Positions 26,712 to 34,732 of a stretch of DNA of 64,000 nt are shown here, piece after piece (position 1 is the first letter of the stretch; each line of letters begins with the position of its first letter). Source of the stretch: an uncultured Acetatifactor sp. (GTDB lineage Bacteria > Bacillota > Clostridia > Lachnospirales > Lachnospiraceae); NCBI GenBank assembly GCA_934394665.1, contig CAKRRS010000003.1:1-64000 (forward strand), in the 5' to 3' direction. The notes under the pieces are model-generated. The model was not told the origin of the DNA. It did no database searches and saw nothing but the letters and a program-made list of their open reading frames with translations. The position numbers were made by a program, and so were the translations under genes.

Positions 26712-26747
26712 ATTGTAGTGCATACCTTACGGATTTGTCAAGGTTCT
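26712..26747 (-). repeat. Right copy of the 36-bp promoter-containing repeat
   Basis: It matches 16478-16513 at 29 of 36 positions, with TTGACA (26741-26736) and TACAAT (26717-26712) at 18-base spacing. The -35 hexamer overlaps the TGA of the 146-residue protein gene. Just past the would-be start site, GACTTCCGGCGTTTCTC resembles the 3' arm of the proS T-box terminator, so this may be a collapsed T-box leader. Confidence 0.65.
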
Positions 26748-27178
26748 ACTCCCAATTTTTCCCGGATGCTGTCCGCTGCAATGTTCCAGTCTCCCATCTC
26801 TTCATATGCGGCATCCATTTTCTCCTTTTCTCCGGCTGCGCGCTCCGTATCACCGGTCTCCAGGTAAGCCCGGTACATGGACGCTGCCTCAAAATATTTT
26901 GCGACCCCGTAGCATTCCTTTTTTGCTTCCGTTACCAGTCCGCCATAGACGACATCCTCATGATAAGAATTCAACAGATTCGCATAATTTTCGTATCTTA
27001 TCAGATTTTCCATATATTTTGCACGTGAAGGTCTGGCAAAAGCATCCCGCAATGCGCTGATCATCTGAATACCTCCGAGGAATAATACAATGCATAATAT
27101 TACGATGACGATATTCATGAGCCACAGAGCTCCTTGCTGCTTCTGACTCTGTTTTAATTTATTCCACAGATTTTCCAT
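26738..27178 (-). CDS. Single-span membrane protein, unknown function
   Basis: A 146-residue protein. A short cytoplasmic N-terminus and one long span (about 18-42; LWLMNIVIVILCIVLFLGGI) are followed by a helical, charged domain with a TPR-like look (AKYFEAASMYRAYLETGDTERA). The start overlaps the end of the zinc-ribbon gene upstream by 20 bases, so the two are coupled. Its stop codon lies within the -35 of the flanking promoter repeat. Together with the two zinc-ribbon proteins it may form a membrane complex. No family recognised. Confidence 0.7.
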   Translation of the reverse strand: MENLWNKLKQSQKQQGALWLMNIVIVILCIVLFLGGIQMISALRDAFARPSRAKYMENLIRYENYANLLNSYHEDVVYGGLVTEAKKECYGVAKYFEAASMYRAYLETGDTERAAGEKEKMDAAYEEMGDWNIAADSIREKLGVEP

Positions 27179-27932
27179 ATCCCATCACCTCGCCTTTTTC
27201 TTCCAGAAATACGGTCTTTTGTGCCTTGGACATCTGTCCGAAGTTCTCAGCTTCTTCCTCTGTCATACCAAAATAGGTTCTATACAGTATCTTCAGGTTT
27301 TCTTCCATACGTACTATTGCCTGCTGCTTTTCTTCATCCAGTTCCTGCAGCTGTTTCTTGGCATATTCCTCTGTAGGATGCAGCACCCTCTCTATTCTCT
27401 CATAGGAATCCGTCAATTGTGAGATCTCGTTGGCAAGCTGATCCGGATATTCCGATGTTACCGCCCGCATCAATAACTGATAGGCATAACTATAATCCGA
27501 ACTGGTCTGAAGCAGCAGACGATATTCTTCGTAACCGTCATCATAAGCGCGGATATAATGTCTGTTACAAAATGCGGAAAATCCAAGATAATCCTCATCC
27601 GCAAGGTATTGCTCCAGCTGCTTTTCATATTTGCTGTGCTGTATTTTGGAATCCAGCTGTACCAGTCCCCTGTGGATGCCCCAACTGTTCACGGTCACAA
27701 CAAATACAAGAGCACACAAGATCACCAGTACTGTAATGATCACCGTATGTGACATAATCTCGGTATTTTTCTGCGCTACCTCGTAGACGTCACTTTTCGT
27801 ATCCTCAAAATTGCTCTTATAATGCTCCATGTCCTTGACATGCTGTTGGGCTTCCTCGTTGGGTCTGCCGCAGTGGGGACAATACGCCTGCTCCAGCGTC
27901 AGATTACCTCCGCAATATTTACATTTCATCAT
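27159..27932 (-). CDS. Zinc-ribbon membrane protein, unknown function
   Basis: A 257-residue protein. The N-terminal zinc ribbon CKYCGGNLTLEQAYCPHCG (residues 4-22) is followed by a linker, one membrane span (about 62-83; TVIITVLVILCALVFVVTV) and a helical domain of about 170 residues. That domain ends in coiled-coil-like EEKQQAIVRMEENLK. The start has AAAGGAT upstream. It overlaps the 146-residue membrane protein gene downstream. Similar zinc-ribbon/one-span proteins are common and mostly uncharacterised in Lachnospiraceae. Confidence 0.72.
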   Translation of the reverse strand: MMKCKYCGGNLTLEQAYCPHCGRPNEEAQQHVKDMEHYKSNFEDTKSDVYEVAQKNTEIMSHTVIITVLVILCALVFVVTVNSWGIHRGLVQLDSKIQHSKYEKQLEQYLADEDYLGFSAFCNRHYIRAYDDGYEEYRLLLQTSSDYSYAYQLLMRAVTSEYPDQLANEISQLTDSYERIERVLHPTEEYAKKQLQELDEEKQQAIVRMEENLKILYRTYFGMTEEEAENFGQMSKAQKTVFLEEKGEVMGYGKSVE

Positions 27933-28074
27933 GCCGTTACTGATCCTTTCTTGTCACTCGTATCACTTATGCTTCCTGTCATTTATCATTCTTATTGCTC
28001 ATATTTTGTAACGATTCAAAACCTCATTCATAATTTTATGAAAGTTGCTTTGCCTCTGAATCATTGCCTTATTT

Positions 28075-28845
28075 TTATTGCTTATGATTCTTAACATATT
28101 CCTCACACAGTTCATATCCGGGATATCCGTAATTATTCTTTAGTCTGTCAAGAAATGCTGTCTCTTCTTCCCCGGTAAACGTATATCTGCCTTCCATGCT
28201 GTTTAACGTAGCTTCCACATAAGGTCTTATATATTCCTTATCCTCGTCGGTCAGATTCAGTCCGCCGTATTCCAGTCCACGCATCGTCCAATAGTCGTCC
28301 AGAAGCTGTACCTGCTGATACTCCAGCAACGTTTCACCGTTCTGTTCCATTTCCAGATATTCTTTGGCACTTTGACAGCTCACCAGTCTGGGGAAGATAC
28401 CACCGTGCTCCCATCCGTCTATCGGCTTGTCTTCTTCGATCGCCTGTATGTAAAATTGCGTCAAGCCTTCAAAATCCTTTTCCTGATACAACCTGTCAAG
28501 TACCGGAAAATTCTCCTTTTGCCACTGGTAGTCTGCTTTTGCATCCCTCGGTTTCGTGTAACGTGCTGCGAAAACAACCGCTGCAAACGCTGCCGCCAAA
28601 ACTACAAGAAGGATCAATACCTTAACTACAAACTTCTGCTTTTTCTTGATCTTTACCTTCAGTTCCTGCTCCGGTACCTTTTCCAGCTGCTGCATATCCT
28701 CGCGCACACCTTCCAGTTTCCCCAGGTACTCTGCTTCCGCCCCTTTATAATTCAGGCTTCCGCAATAAGGACATTTGGGAAGGGTATCTTCAAACTCCGC
28801 CCCGCAGGAATTGCAGATAATCTTTTTTACCGCCTGATCCGCCAT
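28075..28845 (-). CDS. Zinc-ribbon membrane protein, unknown function
   Basis: A 256-residue protein related in plan to the gene at 27159. A zinc ribbon with CNSCG...CPYCG (about 11-29), a Lys-rich stretch, one membrane span (about 74-95; VVKVLILLVVLAAAFAAVVF) and a helical outer domain (QWQKENFPVLDRLYQEKDFEGL) are visible. The gap to the next gene is about 140 bases. A perfect 18-bp palindrome lies 85 bases upstream of its start. Function unknown. Confidence 0.72.
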   Translation of the reverse strand: MADQAVKKIICNSCGAEFEDTLPKCPYCGSLNYKGAEAEYLGKLEGVREDMQQLEKVPEQELKVKIKKKQKFVVKVLILLVVLAAAFAAVVFAARYTKPRDAKADYQWQKENFPVLDRLYQEKDFEGLTQFYIQAIEEDKPIDGWEHGGIFPRLVSCQSAKEYLEMEQNGETLLEYQQVQLLDDYWTMRGLEYGGLNLTDEDKEYIRPYVEATLNSMEGRYTFTGEEETAFLDRLKNNYGYPGYELCEEYVKNHKQ

Positions 28846-28930
28846 GAACCATTCTCCTCTTTTGTCGGTCGTATATTTTGCATAAACTCACGAATTTTTA
28901 CATCTCACTTCGCGGGATTATTTGTTTGCT

Positions 28931-28948
28931 AATGAGCCCGGGCTCATT
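28931..28948. promoter_or_regulatory. Perfect 18-bp palindrome in the zinc-ribbon/araC divergent region
   Basis: AATGAGCCCGGGCTCATT reads the same on both strands with no spacer. It lies in the 237-base gap between the start of the zinc-ribbon gene (minus) and the AraC-type regulator (plus), where an operator would act on either. Nothing else recognisable is in this gap. Confidence 0.5.
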
Positions 28949-29082
28949 ATTTTAATGATACAACAGAAAAAAGAAGCATGCAATCCGCGGAATCACTTTT
29001 TACAGACATCTTGAGGATTTTGTTGCTTTCCTGTAAAATAGATTTGTATATTTTGTAGGTCAGGAAAGGCTTTGGGATATCT

Positions 29083-30051
29083 ATGTACGAGAACAATTTT
29101 CTGGATCCGGCATATATCACACCGGAGGAACAACAGATTCTGGACGGAAATGTGTGCGTTCAGAGAGACCTTTATACCGATAAAAAAGATTTTGTGGTGG
29201 AAAGTGAGAAATTTCTGGAGCATTCCGGGGATGATATCACTCTGCGTCGTCATACCCGTTTTGTAGATTTTCCGAAGCATAAGCATGACTATGTGGAGAT
29301 TTTCTATTGTCTCTCCGGTTCTGTCACGCATGTCATAAATGAGGAAGAGATCCGTCTCTGTCCCGGAGAACTGTTATTCATGAACCAGCATATCGAGCAT
29401 TCGGTCATTTCCTGCGGCAAAGAAGACCTTGGCATCAATATCATTATCCGCCCGGCCTATTTCCAGAATATCCTGACACTGATCAACAAGGATAACATTC
29501 TGGCGGATTTTATCATCAACGCTCTGGAGGGTGACAGCTGTGTCGGTCAATATCTGTACTTTACGGTATCCGACAACCCCTGTATCCAGAACCTGATCCA
29601 TAATGCTGTTTTTCTGCTGCTGCAGCAGCCCCAGAACTGGCACAGACTTTCCGAGCAGACTTTTGCGCTCCTGTTTATGCATATCTTAAGCAATGCGGAA
29701 AACATTCTGCTGGATCAGAAAGATGATCAGAGCAATGTCCTGATGGTCGTCGTGCGCAGATATCTGATGGAGCACTACGATACCGGAACACTTCACGAAC
29801 TGGCCGGACAGATCGGTTACACGCCCTCGTCCTTAAGCCGTATGATCAAAAAATACTCCGGCACAACTTTTAAAGAAATACAAACCAGGCAGCGCATGCG
29901 GGTTGCTATGAATCAGCTGACCCACACGACACTGCCGGTGTCTGAGATAGCTTTGTCGGTAGGTTATGAAAACCAGAACTTTTTCTACAAACAGTTCAAA
30001 AAAATGTACGATATGACGCCCAACGCGGCTCGCTTAAAATCTCATCAATAA
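29083..30051 (+). CDS. AraC-family regulator, probably of rhamnose genes
   Basis: A 322-residue protein. The N-terminal cupin sensing domain (about 40-140) has the pattern FPKHKHDYVEIFYCLSG...LCPGELLFMNQHIEH. The C-terminal AraC-type double helix-turn-helix (about 222-318) has LHELAGQIGYTPSSLSRM and VSEIALSVGYENQNFFYKQF. It converges on rhaD with 4 bases between stop codons. Location beside rhaD-rhaB-rhaM suggests it activates them in response to L-rhamnose, but this is inferred from position only. Confidence 0.88.
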   Translation: MYENNFLDPAYITPEEQQILDGNVCVQRDLYTDKKDFVVESEKFLEHSGDDITLRRHTRFVDFPKHKHDYVEIFYCLSGSVTHVINEEEIRLCPGELLFMNQHIEHSVISCGKEDLGINIIIRPAYFQNILTLINKDNILADFIINALEGDSCVGQYLYFTVSDNPCIQNLIHNAVFLLLQQPQNWHRLSEQTFALLFMHILSNAENILLDQKDDQSNVLMVVVRRYLMEHYDTGTLHELAGQIGYTPSSLSRMIKKYSGTTFKEIQTRQRMRVAMNQLTHTTLPVSEIALSVGYENQNFFYKQFKKMYDMTPNAARLKSHQ

Positions 30052-30062
30052 GATTTTATTTT
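30036..30062 (+). terminator. Short terminator overlapping the convergent stop codons
   Basis: AAAATCT / AGATTTT with an 8-base loop is followed by ATTTTT. The stem overlaps the end of the AraC gene and reaches the stop of rhaD. Confidence 0.5.
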
Positions 30063-30877
30063 TCATATAAGAACTCTTCCGGAAGGGTCACGCCGAAGTC
30101 TTTTGCCAGATGTCTGAAATCATCCGGGGTAATGGTCTGGCGCTTGTTCGGCTGCATGGAAAGCATCTTCACCAGAATCTCTGCGGACTTCTCTACCGTG
30201 TGCATCAGACCGAAGGTCAGATCAAAATCCTTGCCTGCTGCAAAGGTTCCGTGATGTGCCCAGATTGCCAGGTCATATTTTTTCATCAGTTCGGAAGTTG
30301 CAACAGCGATCTCTCTGCCGCCCGGTACCATCCAGGGCACAACACCGACACCTGCCGGGAATACAACGGGACACTCTGTTGCCATCTCCCACAGTTCTCT
30401 GGTGAATACCTTGTCCTCCAGAGGAAGAACGAAGGTCAGTGCAATGATATTGGTCGTATGTGCATGATATACCACACGATACTCGGGATCCTGCAGCTTC
30501 TTCACTTCCAGATTCATCAGGTGGCTGGGAAGCTCGGAGGTAGGTCTGCCGCCGTTTACCAGTCCCCATACAATACGATAATTCTCGCCCTTGTCATCCA
30601 GCTCGATCATGCAGATGGAATCTTCCGGTTTAATACTGACATTACGGAAGTATTTACCACTGCCGGTCACCAGAAAATATTCGCCTGCCAGCGCGGGAAC
30701 TGAGGTTCCGATGGGCTGATATTCCTTCGGCTGGAAATTCTCCTTTACCAGCTCTACTTCTTCCGGCTTTACACGGTAAGACAGGTTACCGCCGTTACGC
30801 TCATGCCAGCCCTGCTGCCATCCGTCATCTGCCATTCTGATAAATCCCTTTACAAATTCTGCATCTAAAAACTTCAT
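30056..30877 (-). CDS. rhaD: L-rhamnulose-1-phosphate aldolase
   Basis: A 273-residue class II aldolase that splits L-rhamnulose 1-phosphate into dihydroxyacetone phosphate and L-lactaldehyde in the cytoplasm. The zinc site is visible as H-A-H in VVYHAHTTNIIAL and as His in AIWAHHGTFAAG. The N-terminal substrate region is WHERNGGNLSYRV. Length and motifs match RhaD. It is the last gene of the rhamnose run; the isomerase-family gene lies 173 bases upstream. AGG precedes the ATG. Confidence 0.93.
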   Translation of the reverse strand: MKFLDAEFVKGFIRMADDGWQQGWHERNGGNLSYRVKPEEVELVKENFQPKEYQPIGTSVPALAGEYFLVTGSGKYFRNVSIKPEDSICMIELDDKGENYRIVWGLVNGGRPTSELPSHLMNLEVKKLQDPEYRVVYHAHTTNIIALTFVLPLEDKVFTRELWEMATECPVVFPAGVGVVPWMVPGGREIAVATSELMKKYDLAIWAHHGTFAAGKDFDLTFGLMHTVEKSAEILVKMLSMQPNKRQTITPDDFRHLAKDFGVTLPEEFLYEK

Positions 30878-31050
30878 TGTTACTACCTAGCCTTTCTATC
30901 TTATATCTCTTATACCTATTTTCTTCCGGTCCATACTAATTTAATTCCATGTATCTGCAACACACTATTGGCATTCCGTCATCACAATTACTGTATTACA
31001 ATTGCTTCAGCAAAAGCACCTATGCCCGGGGAGTGTGACATTTTAATACC

Positions 31051-32478
31051 CTACCGTGTAATAATGTCTACCGGTACATTCAATATTTTTGCAACCTTCA
31101 AAATCGTGTCAATATGTCTTCCGGCTGCCGCTGCCATATGATGGGTAGGTCCTGCCTCGCTCCAGCGGTTCACGAACTCTCTGCAAGGAATGGAGAATTT
31201 AGTACGCATATTGGTATCTCCGAATGTAAAAATCGGTCCGGGCTGGTTCTCACCTTCCGCTACCACGAACTTGAAGTTGCCGTCCTTGTCCTGGGTAATG
31301 GCAAGATAGGTAACCGGTCCGGTAGGAGGATAGAACTGTGTCAGATATCCGCCGCCTACTTTTCCGTGGAATACTTTTACGATCTTCATGGTCGGCTTAT
31401 GCGCCAGAGAAATGTCTGCATCGCCGGAACCGGAGTGACCAATAATGCAAATATCCTCATTGAAATCAATGGAATACATCTCAGACAACTGTCCCATGCC
31501 GGAAATCGTCTTCAAAATGGACATTGCCATGGCAACCTTCATATCGCCTTCCACCGCACATGCGGTACCCTGCTTGATCAGCATGGAAAATGCGGGGATC
31601 AGCATGGAATCCAGTTTTCCCGCAACGCCCTGTGCTTTGCCGGCATAGTGGGAAGCGATCATACTCAGATCTTCGTCCTTCGCCCACTGTTCAAAAGCAA
31701 GCACATGCTTTGCCATATCGATGATATCTTCATCATCTGCCGTTGCTCCGCCTTCTACTTCAAAGGTATCAATGATGTCCTGCGCTTTTGCCTTGATGGC
31801 AGCCTCGTCAGTGATATTATCTGCAATTGCCCACATATCTTCCCAGTCGAACTGTTTGGTATACAATCCCATCCGGTTGTACAGGTTGGTCTCGTCGATA
31901 TAGAGATCCATCATGCCGGGATAAGGACGACCGATCTGTGCGATATTGGTCTGACGGAAGCGTCTGCGGACCTGCGCAGCCTTACACCAGTCAGCAATCT
32001 CTGCTGTTACCTCGGGATCACCGCCTTCCACGACACCGGTAATTACCGCATGTCTCTTCCCTGCGCGCTCCAGATCGGCAACAGCCTCTCCTACAGCACC
32101 GCAGGCATACAGGTCACCCAGCCAGATGGGAATATCCGTGTTGGCATAATCCGGAGCCAGCTTCTTCTGCACATTGACGCATACCACAGGTACATCCAGA
32201 TCGCGGATCGCAGGAAGTACATTGTAAGACGTCGCATAAGTAAGCAGCTGTAAAAATACCAGATCCACATCCGCCGCACGAAATTTATCACCGGCTGCCA
32301 TTGCCTGTTCCTTGGTAGTCACCATACCTCCGTCGATAATTTCCACGGTATCGGGAATGGTTTTCTTAAAATCCTCATACTGTGCCTCAAAATTGGGAAC
32401 CAACTGAGGGAACTGGGGCAGATATGCGCCCAAAGCAATAGAAAATACACCGACTTTTGCCTTTGTGTTTACTAACAT
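31051..32478 (-). CDS. L-fucose/L-arabinose-isomerase-family protein in the rhamnose locus
   Basis: A 475-residue protein of the fucose/arabinose isomerase superfamily, marked by VGVFSIALGAYLPQFP, the middle GLYTKQFDWEDMWAIADN and the metal-site region CIIGHSGSGDADIS. It is not a classical RhaA, which is of another fold group. Its place between rhaB and rhaD, and the absence of rhaA in this window, make it the likely isomerase of the pathway (L-rhamnose to L-rhamnulose). The ATG at 32478 has GGAGGAG upstream; the frame to 32526 is longer but without a site. Confidence 0.82.
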   Translation of the reverse strand: MLVNTKAKVGVFSIALGAYLPQFPQLVPNFEAQYEDFKKTIPDTVEIIDGGMVTTKEQAMAAGDKFRAADVDLVFLQLLTYATSYNVLPAIRDLDVPVVCVNVQKKLAPDYANTDIPIWLGDLYACGAVGEAVADLERAGKRHAVITGVVEGGDPEVTAEIADWCKAAQVRRRFRQTNIAQIGRPYPGMMDLYIDETNLYNRMGLYTKQFDWEDMWAIADNITDEAAIKAKAQDIIDTFEVEGGATADDEDIIDMAKHVLAFEQWAKDEDLSMIASHYAGKAQGVAGKLDSMLIPAFSMLIKQGTACAVEGDMKVAMAMSILKTISGMGQLSEMYSIDFNEDICIIGHSGSGDADISLAHKPTMKIVKVFHGKVGGGYLTQFYPPTGPVTYLAITQDKDGNFKFVVAEGENQPGPIFTFGDTNMRTKFSIPCREFVNRWSEAGPTHHMAAAAGRHIDTILKVAKILNVPVDIITR

Positions 32479-32589
32479 TTCTGAATCTCCTCCTTTTTTT
32501 CTTCTTAGAATTTTATCTTCTTTCAAATTTTCTTCTCTTTCCCAATCAATACGGGAAGCAAATAATTCTTTATTTGTAAGAATAATTTC

Positions 32590-33999
32590 TCAATTTACCG
32601 GAACATACGTCTTGATTTCAAAGGAATCTCTCACACACTGTCTGGCACCTTTTAAGTCTGCCAGATCTCCCGCATGAATCATCTGTGCCAGCAGATTCCC
32701 GATGGCCGTTGCTTCTCCGGGACCTGCATATACGGTTTTCCCTGTAGCATCCGCCGTCAGCTGGTTCAGATAAGCCGCATTGGAGCCTCCACCGATGATG
32801 TGGATACTGTCATAGGTCCTGCCTGCAATGGTTTCCAGCTCCTTTACGGTCTCTCCGTAAGACTGTGCCAGGCTGCGATATACCACTGCTGCCAGCTCTC
32901 CTACGGTCTCCGGAACCGGTTGACCGGTCTTTTTGCAATACTGCTTAATTGCTTCGATCATGCTGTCCGGGGACAGGAAGCTTTGATCATTCACATCCAC
33001 TCTGGATGAAAAATCCCTGCTTTCCTCCGCCATGTCACACAGCTGTGCAAAAGACCAGGCATCCTGATATTCGTGTCTCACCGACTGGATCATCCACAAT
33101 CCCATGATATTTTTCAGGAAACGGAAACGATGGTCGTAACCGCCCTCATTCGTAAGGTTTGCAGCTGCCGCTTCTTTCGTTATGATAGGCTCCGGAGATT
33201 CGATTCCCATTAATGACCAGGTGCCGGAACTGATATAGATGCCGTCGCCTTCCGTCTGCGGTACTGCCATTACTGCCGAAGCGGTATCATGACTTCCGCA
33301 CAATACAACCTCCAGATCATATCCGACCTCTTCCCGGATCTGCGGTAAAAGATTTCCCACTTTGGTTCCCGGCATCTTAAGCGGCAGGAAAATTTCTTCC
33401 GGATAACCTAAACTTTGGATCAATTCCTTATCCCACTGATAAGTATGCGGATCTACCAGCTGTGTCGTTGAGCCGTTGGTATACTCCGACAGCTTATTGC
33501 CTGTCAGGCGGAATCCAAAATAATCCGGCAGCATCAGAAGTGTCTTCGCCTGTTTCATAATCTCCGGGGTCTTCTTTTCCACTGCCATAAGCTGATAAAT
33601 CGTATTGAAAATCTGCTTCTGAATGCCGGTTTTTGCATACAGTTCCGGCTCCGGCAGTATTTTCGCCACTTCCGCATCCATTCCGTCAGTACGGTGATCT
33701 CGGTAGCCGTAAGTATCTCCCAGAATCTGATCTTTTTCATCCAGCAATACATAATCCACAGCCCAGGTGTCGATTGCCATGCTGACCGGAAGCTTGCCCA
33801 GTTCTTTGCATTTTTTCATTCCGTTCAGGATCTCAACGAACAGCCGCTCCACATTCCACAGAAGCTTGCCGTCCTTATGATCCATTCCGTTTTCGAAACG
33901 GTAGATCTCTTCTAATTCGATTTTGCCGTTCTCTAAATGTCCCAGAATATGTCGTCCGCTGGAAGCACCGATATCCACGGCCAGGTAATATTTTTCCAT
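32590..33999 (-). CDS. rhaB: L-rhamnulokinase
   Basis: A 469-residue FGGY-family sugar kinase that phosphorylates L-rhamnulose. The N-terminal phosphate region is YLAVDIGASSGRHILG, followed by MAIDTWAVDYVLLD with the catalytic region. The C-terminal ATP site is IHIIGGGSNAAYLNQLTAD and VYAGPGEATAIGN, all typical of RhaB. Located between rhaM (20 bases upstream) and the isomerase-family gene. Function well supported by family and neighbours. Confidence 0.93.
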   Translation of the reverse strand: MEKYYLAVDIGASSGRHILGHLENGKIELEEIYRFENGMDHKDGKLLWNVERLFVEILNGMKKCKELGKLPVSMAIDTWAVDYVLLDEKDQILGDTYGYRDHRTDGMDAEVAKILPEPELYAKTGIQKQIFNTIYQLMAVEKKTPEIMKQAKTLLMLPDYFGFRLTGNKLSEYTNGSTTQLVDPHTYQWDKELIQSLGYPEEIFLPLKMPGTKVGNLLPQIREEVGYDLEVVLCGSHDTASAVMAVPQTEGDGIYISSGTWSLMGIESPEPIITKEAAAANLTNEGGYDHRFRFLKNIMGLWMIQSVRHEYQDAWSFAQLCDMAEESRDFSSRVDVNDQSFLSPDSMIEAIKQYCKKTGQPVPETVGELAAVVYRSLAQSYGETVKELETIAGRTYDSIHIIGGGSNAAYLNQLTADATGKTVYAGPGEATAIGNLLAQMIHAGDLADLKGARQCVRDSFEIKTYVPVN

Positions 34000-34018
34000 A
34001 AGATATCCACAACCTCCC

Positions 34019-34336
34019 TTATCTGAAACTGAATACCTGTGTAAGCAAAGGCTGTGCTCCCGTCACAGGATCCTTCTCCATGATCAGGATATCCTTCATG
34101 TATTCATCCCATTTTTTTACCACGTCGCTCTCTGCCTGCACCTTTGCCGCATAGTCAACGCCTTTTTCACACTCATAATAGCCAAACAGTTCTTCGCCCT
34201 GCATCCAGATGGAGTAATTCACGATTCCGGCTTTTGCCAGCACTTCCTTCATCTCCGGCCAGATGTTGTCATGTCTCTTCTTATATTCCTCCTGCATTCC
34301 CGGTACAATTTTTCCGCGCCATGCGTATTTTTCCAT
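34019..34336 (-). CDS. rhaM: L-rhamnose mutarotase
   Basis: A 105-residue protein with the RhaM landmarks KYAWRGKIVPGMQEEYKKRH, HDNIWPEM, NYSIWMQGEELFGYYECE and the C-terminal acidic/aromatic end. It interconverts alpha and beta L-rhamnose. The ATG at 34336 gives the usual family length; the open frame to 34363 has no ribosome binding site. It is first in the rhamnose run, so the promoter region at 34440-34490 probably serves rhaM-rhaB and on. Confidence 0.92.
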   Translation of the reverse strand: MEKYAWRGKIVPGMQEEYKKRHDNIWPEMKEVLAKAGIVNYSIWMQGEELFGYYECEKGVDYAAKVQAESDVVKKWDEYMKDILIMEKDPVTGAQPLLTQVFSFR

Positions 34337-34453
34337 ACAAACCACCATACCTTTCTCACTCATTGTTTTCGTTGCAAATCTGCTATGTTACCCAATCTCT
34401 GTCGCAATATTCCTCTGCTTCGGGCATCAGCTTTTCATAATCTGTGCTTGCAG

Positions 34454-34485
34454 AAGCACAAACTTGTGCTTTTAACGATATTATA
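34454..34485 (-). promoter_or_regulatory. Rhamnose operon promoter -10 with adjacent inverted repeat
   Basis: TATAAT (34485-34480 on the minus strand) has no good -35, as in activator-dependent promoters. Eight bases downstream, AAGCACAA and TTGTGCTT (34454-34461 and 34464-34471) form a perfect inverted repeat with a 2-base centre. A third half-site TGTGCTT is at 34443-34449. Candidate operator for the rhamnose genes. The rest of 34337-34732 (about 400 bases) shows only this and a weak promoter-like TATGATAC near 34586 for the rluA-type gene. Confidence 0.55.
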
Positions 34486-34732
34486 GAAAACATACTCTGC
34501 TTTCGAAATGACATTATTTGCTCCCTGGACTGTCCGATTTTGCCCGATCCTGAGAATAGCTGTTTATTACAACGTGGGAATTGTGTTATGATACAATAAG
34601 TTCACCCGTATAAAGCAGCCGCCGTGGATAAATTGTACCGCAAATTTGATCACGATAGCCGCCCAAGCAAAGAGAGTATGAAAAATACCATCGTTATGTA
34701 TCATAAATAATAATTTAGAAAGCACAATTTTT

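Noticed and set aside
31114-32253. 379-codon plus-strand frame opposite the isomerase-family gene
   Set aside because: Antisense shadow. The minus-strand protein has clear family motifs, a good start site and operon context; the plus frame has none.
34600-34710. Open stretch of about 34 codons before the RluA-type gene (DKLYRKFDHDS...)
   Set aside because: No start codon or ribosome binding site in frame and no recognised similarity; treated as non-coding leader.
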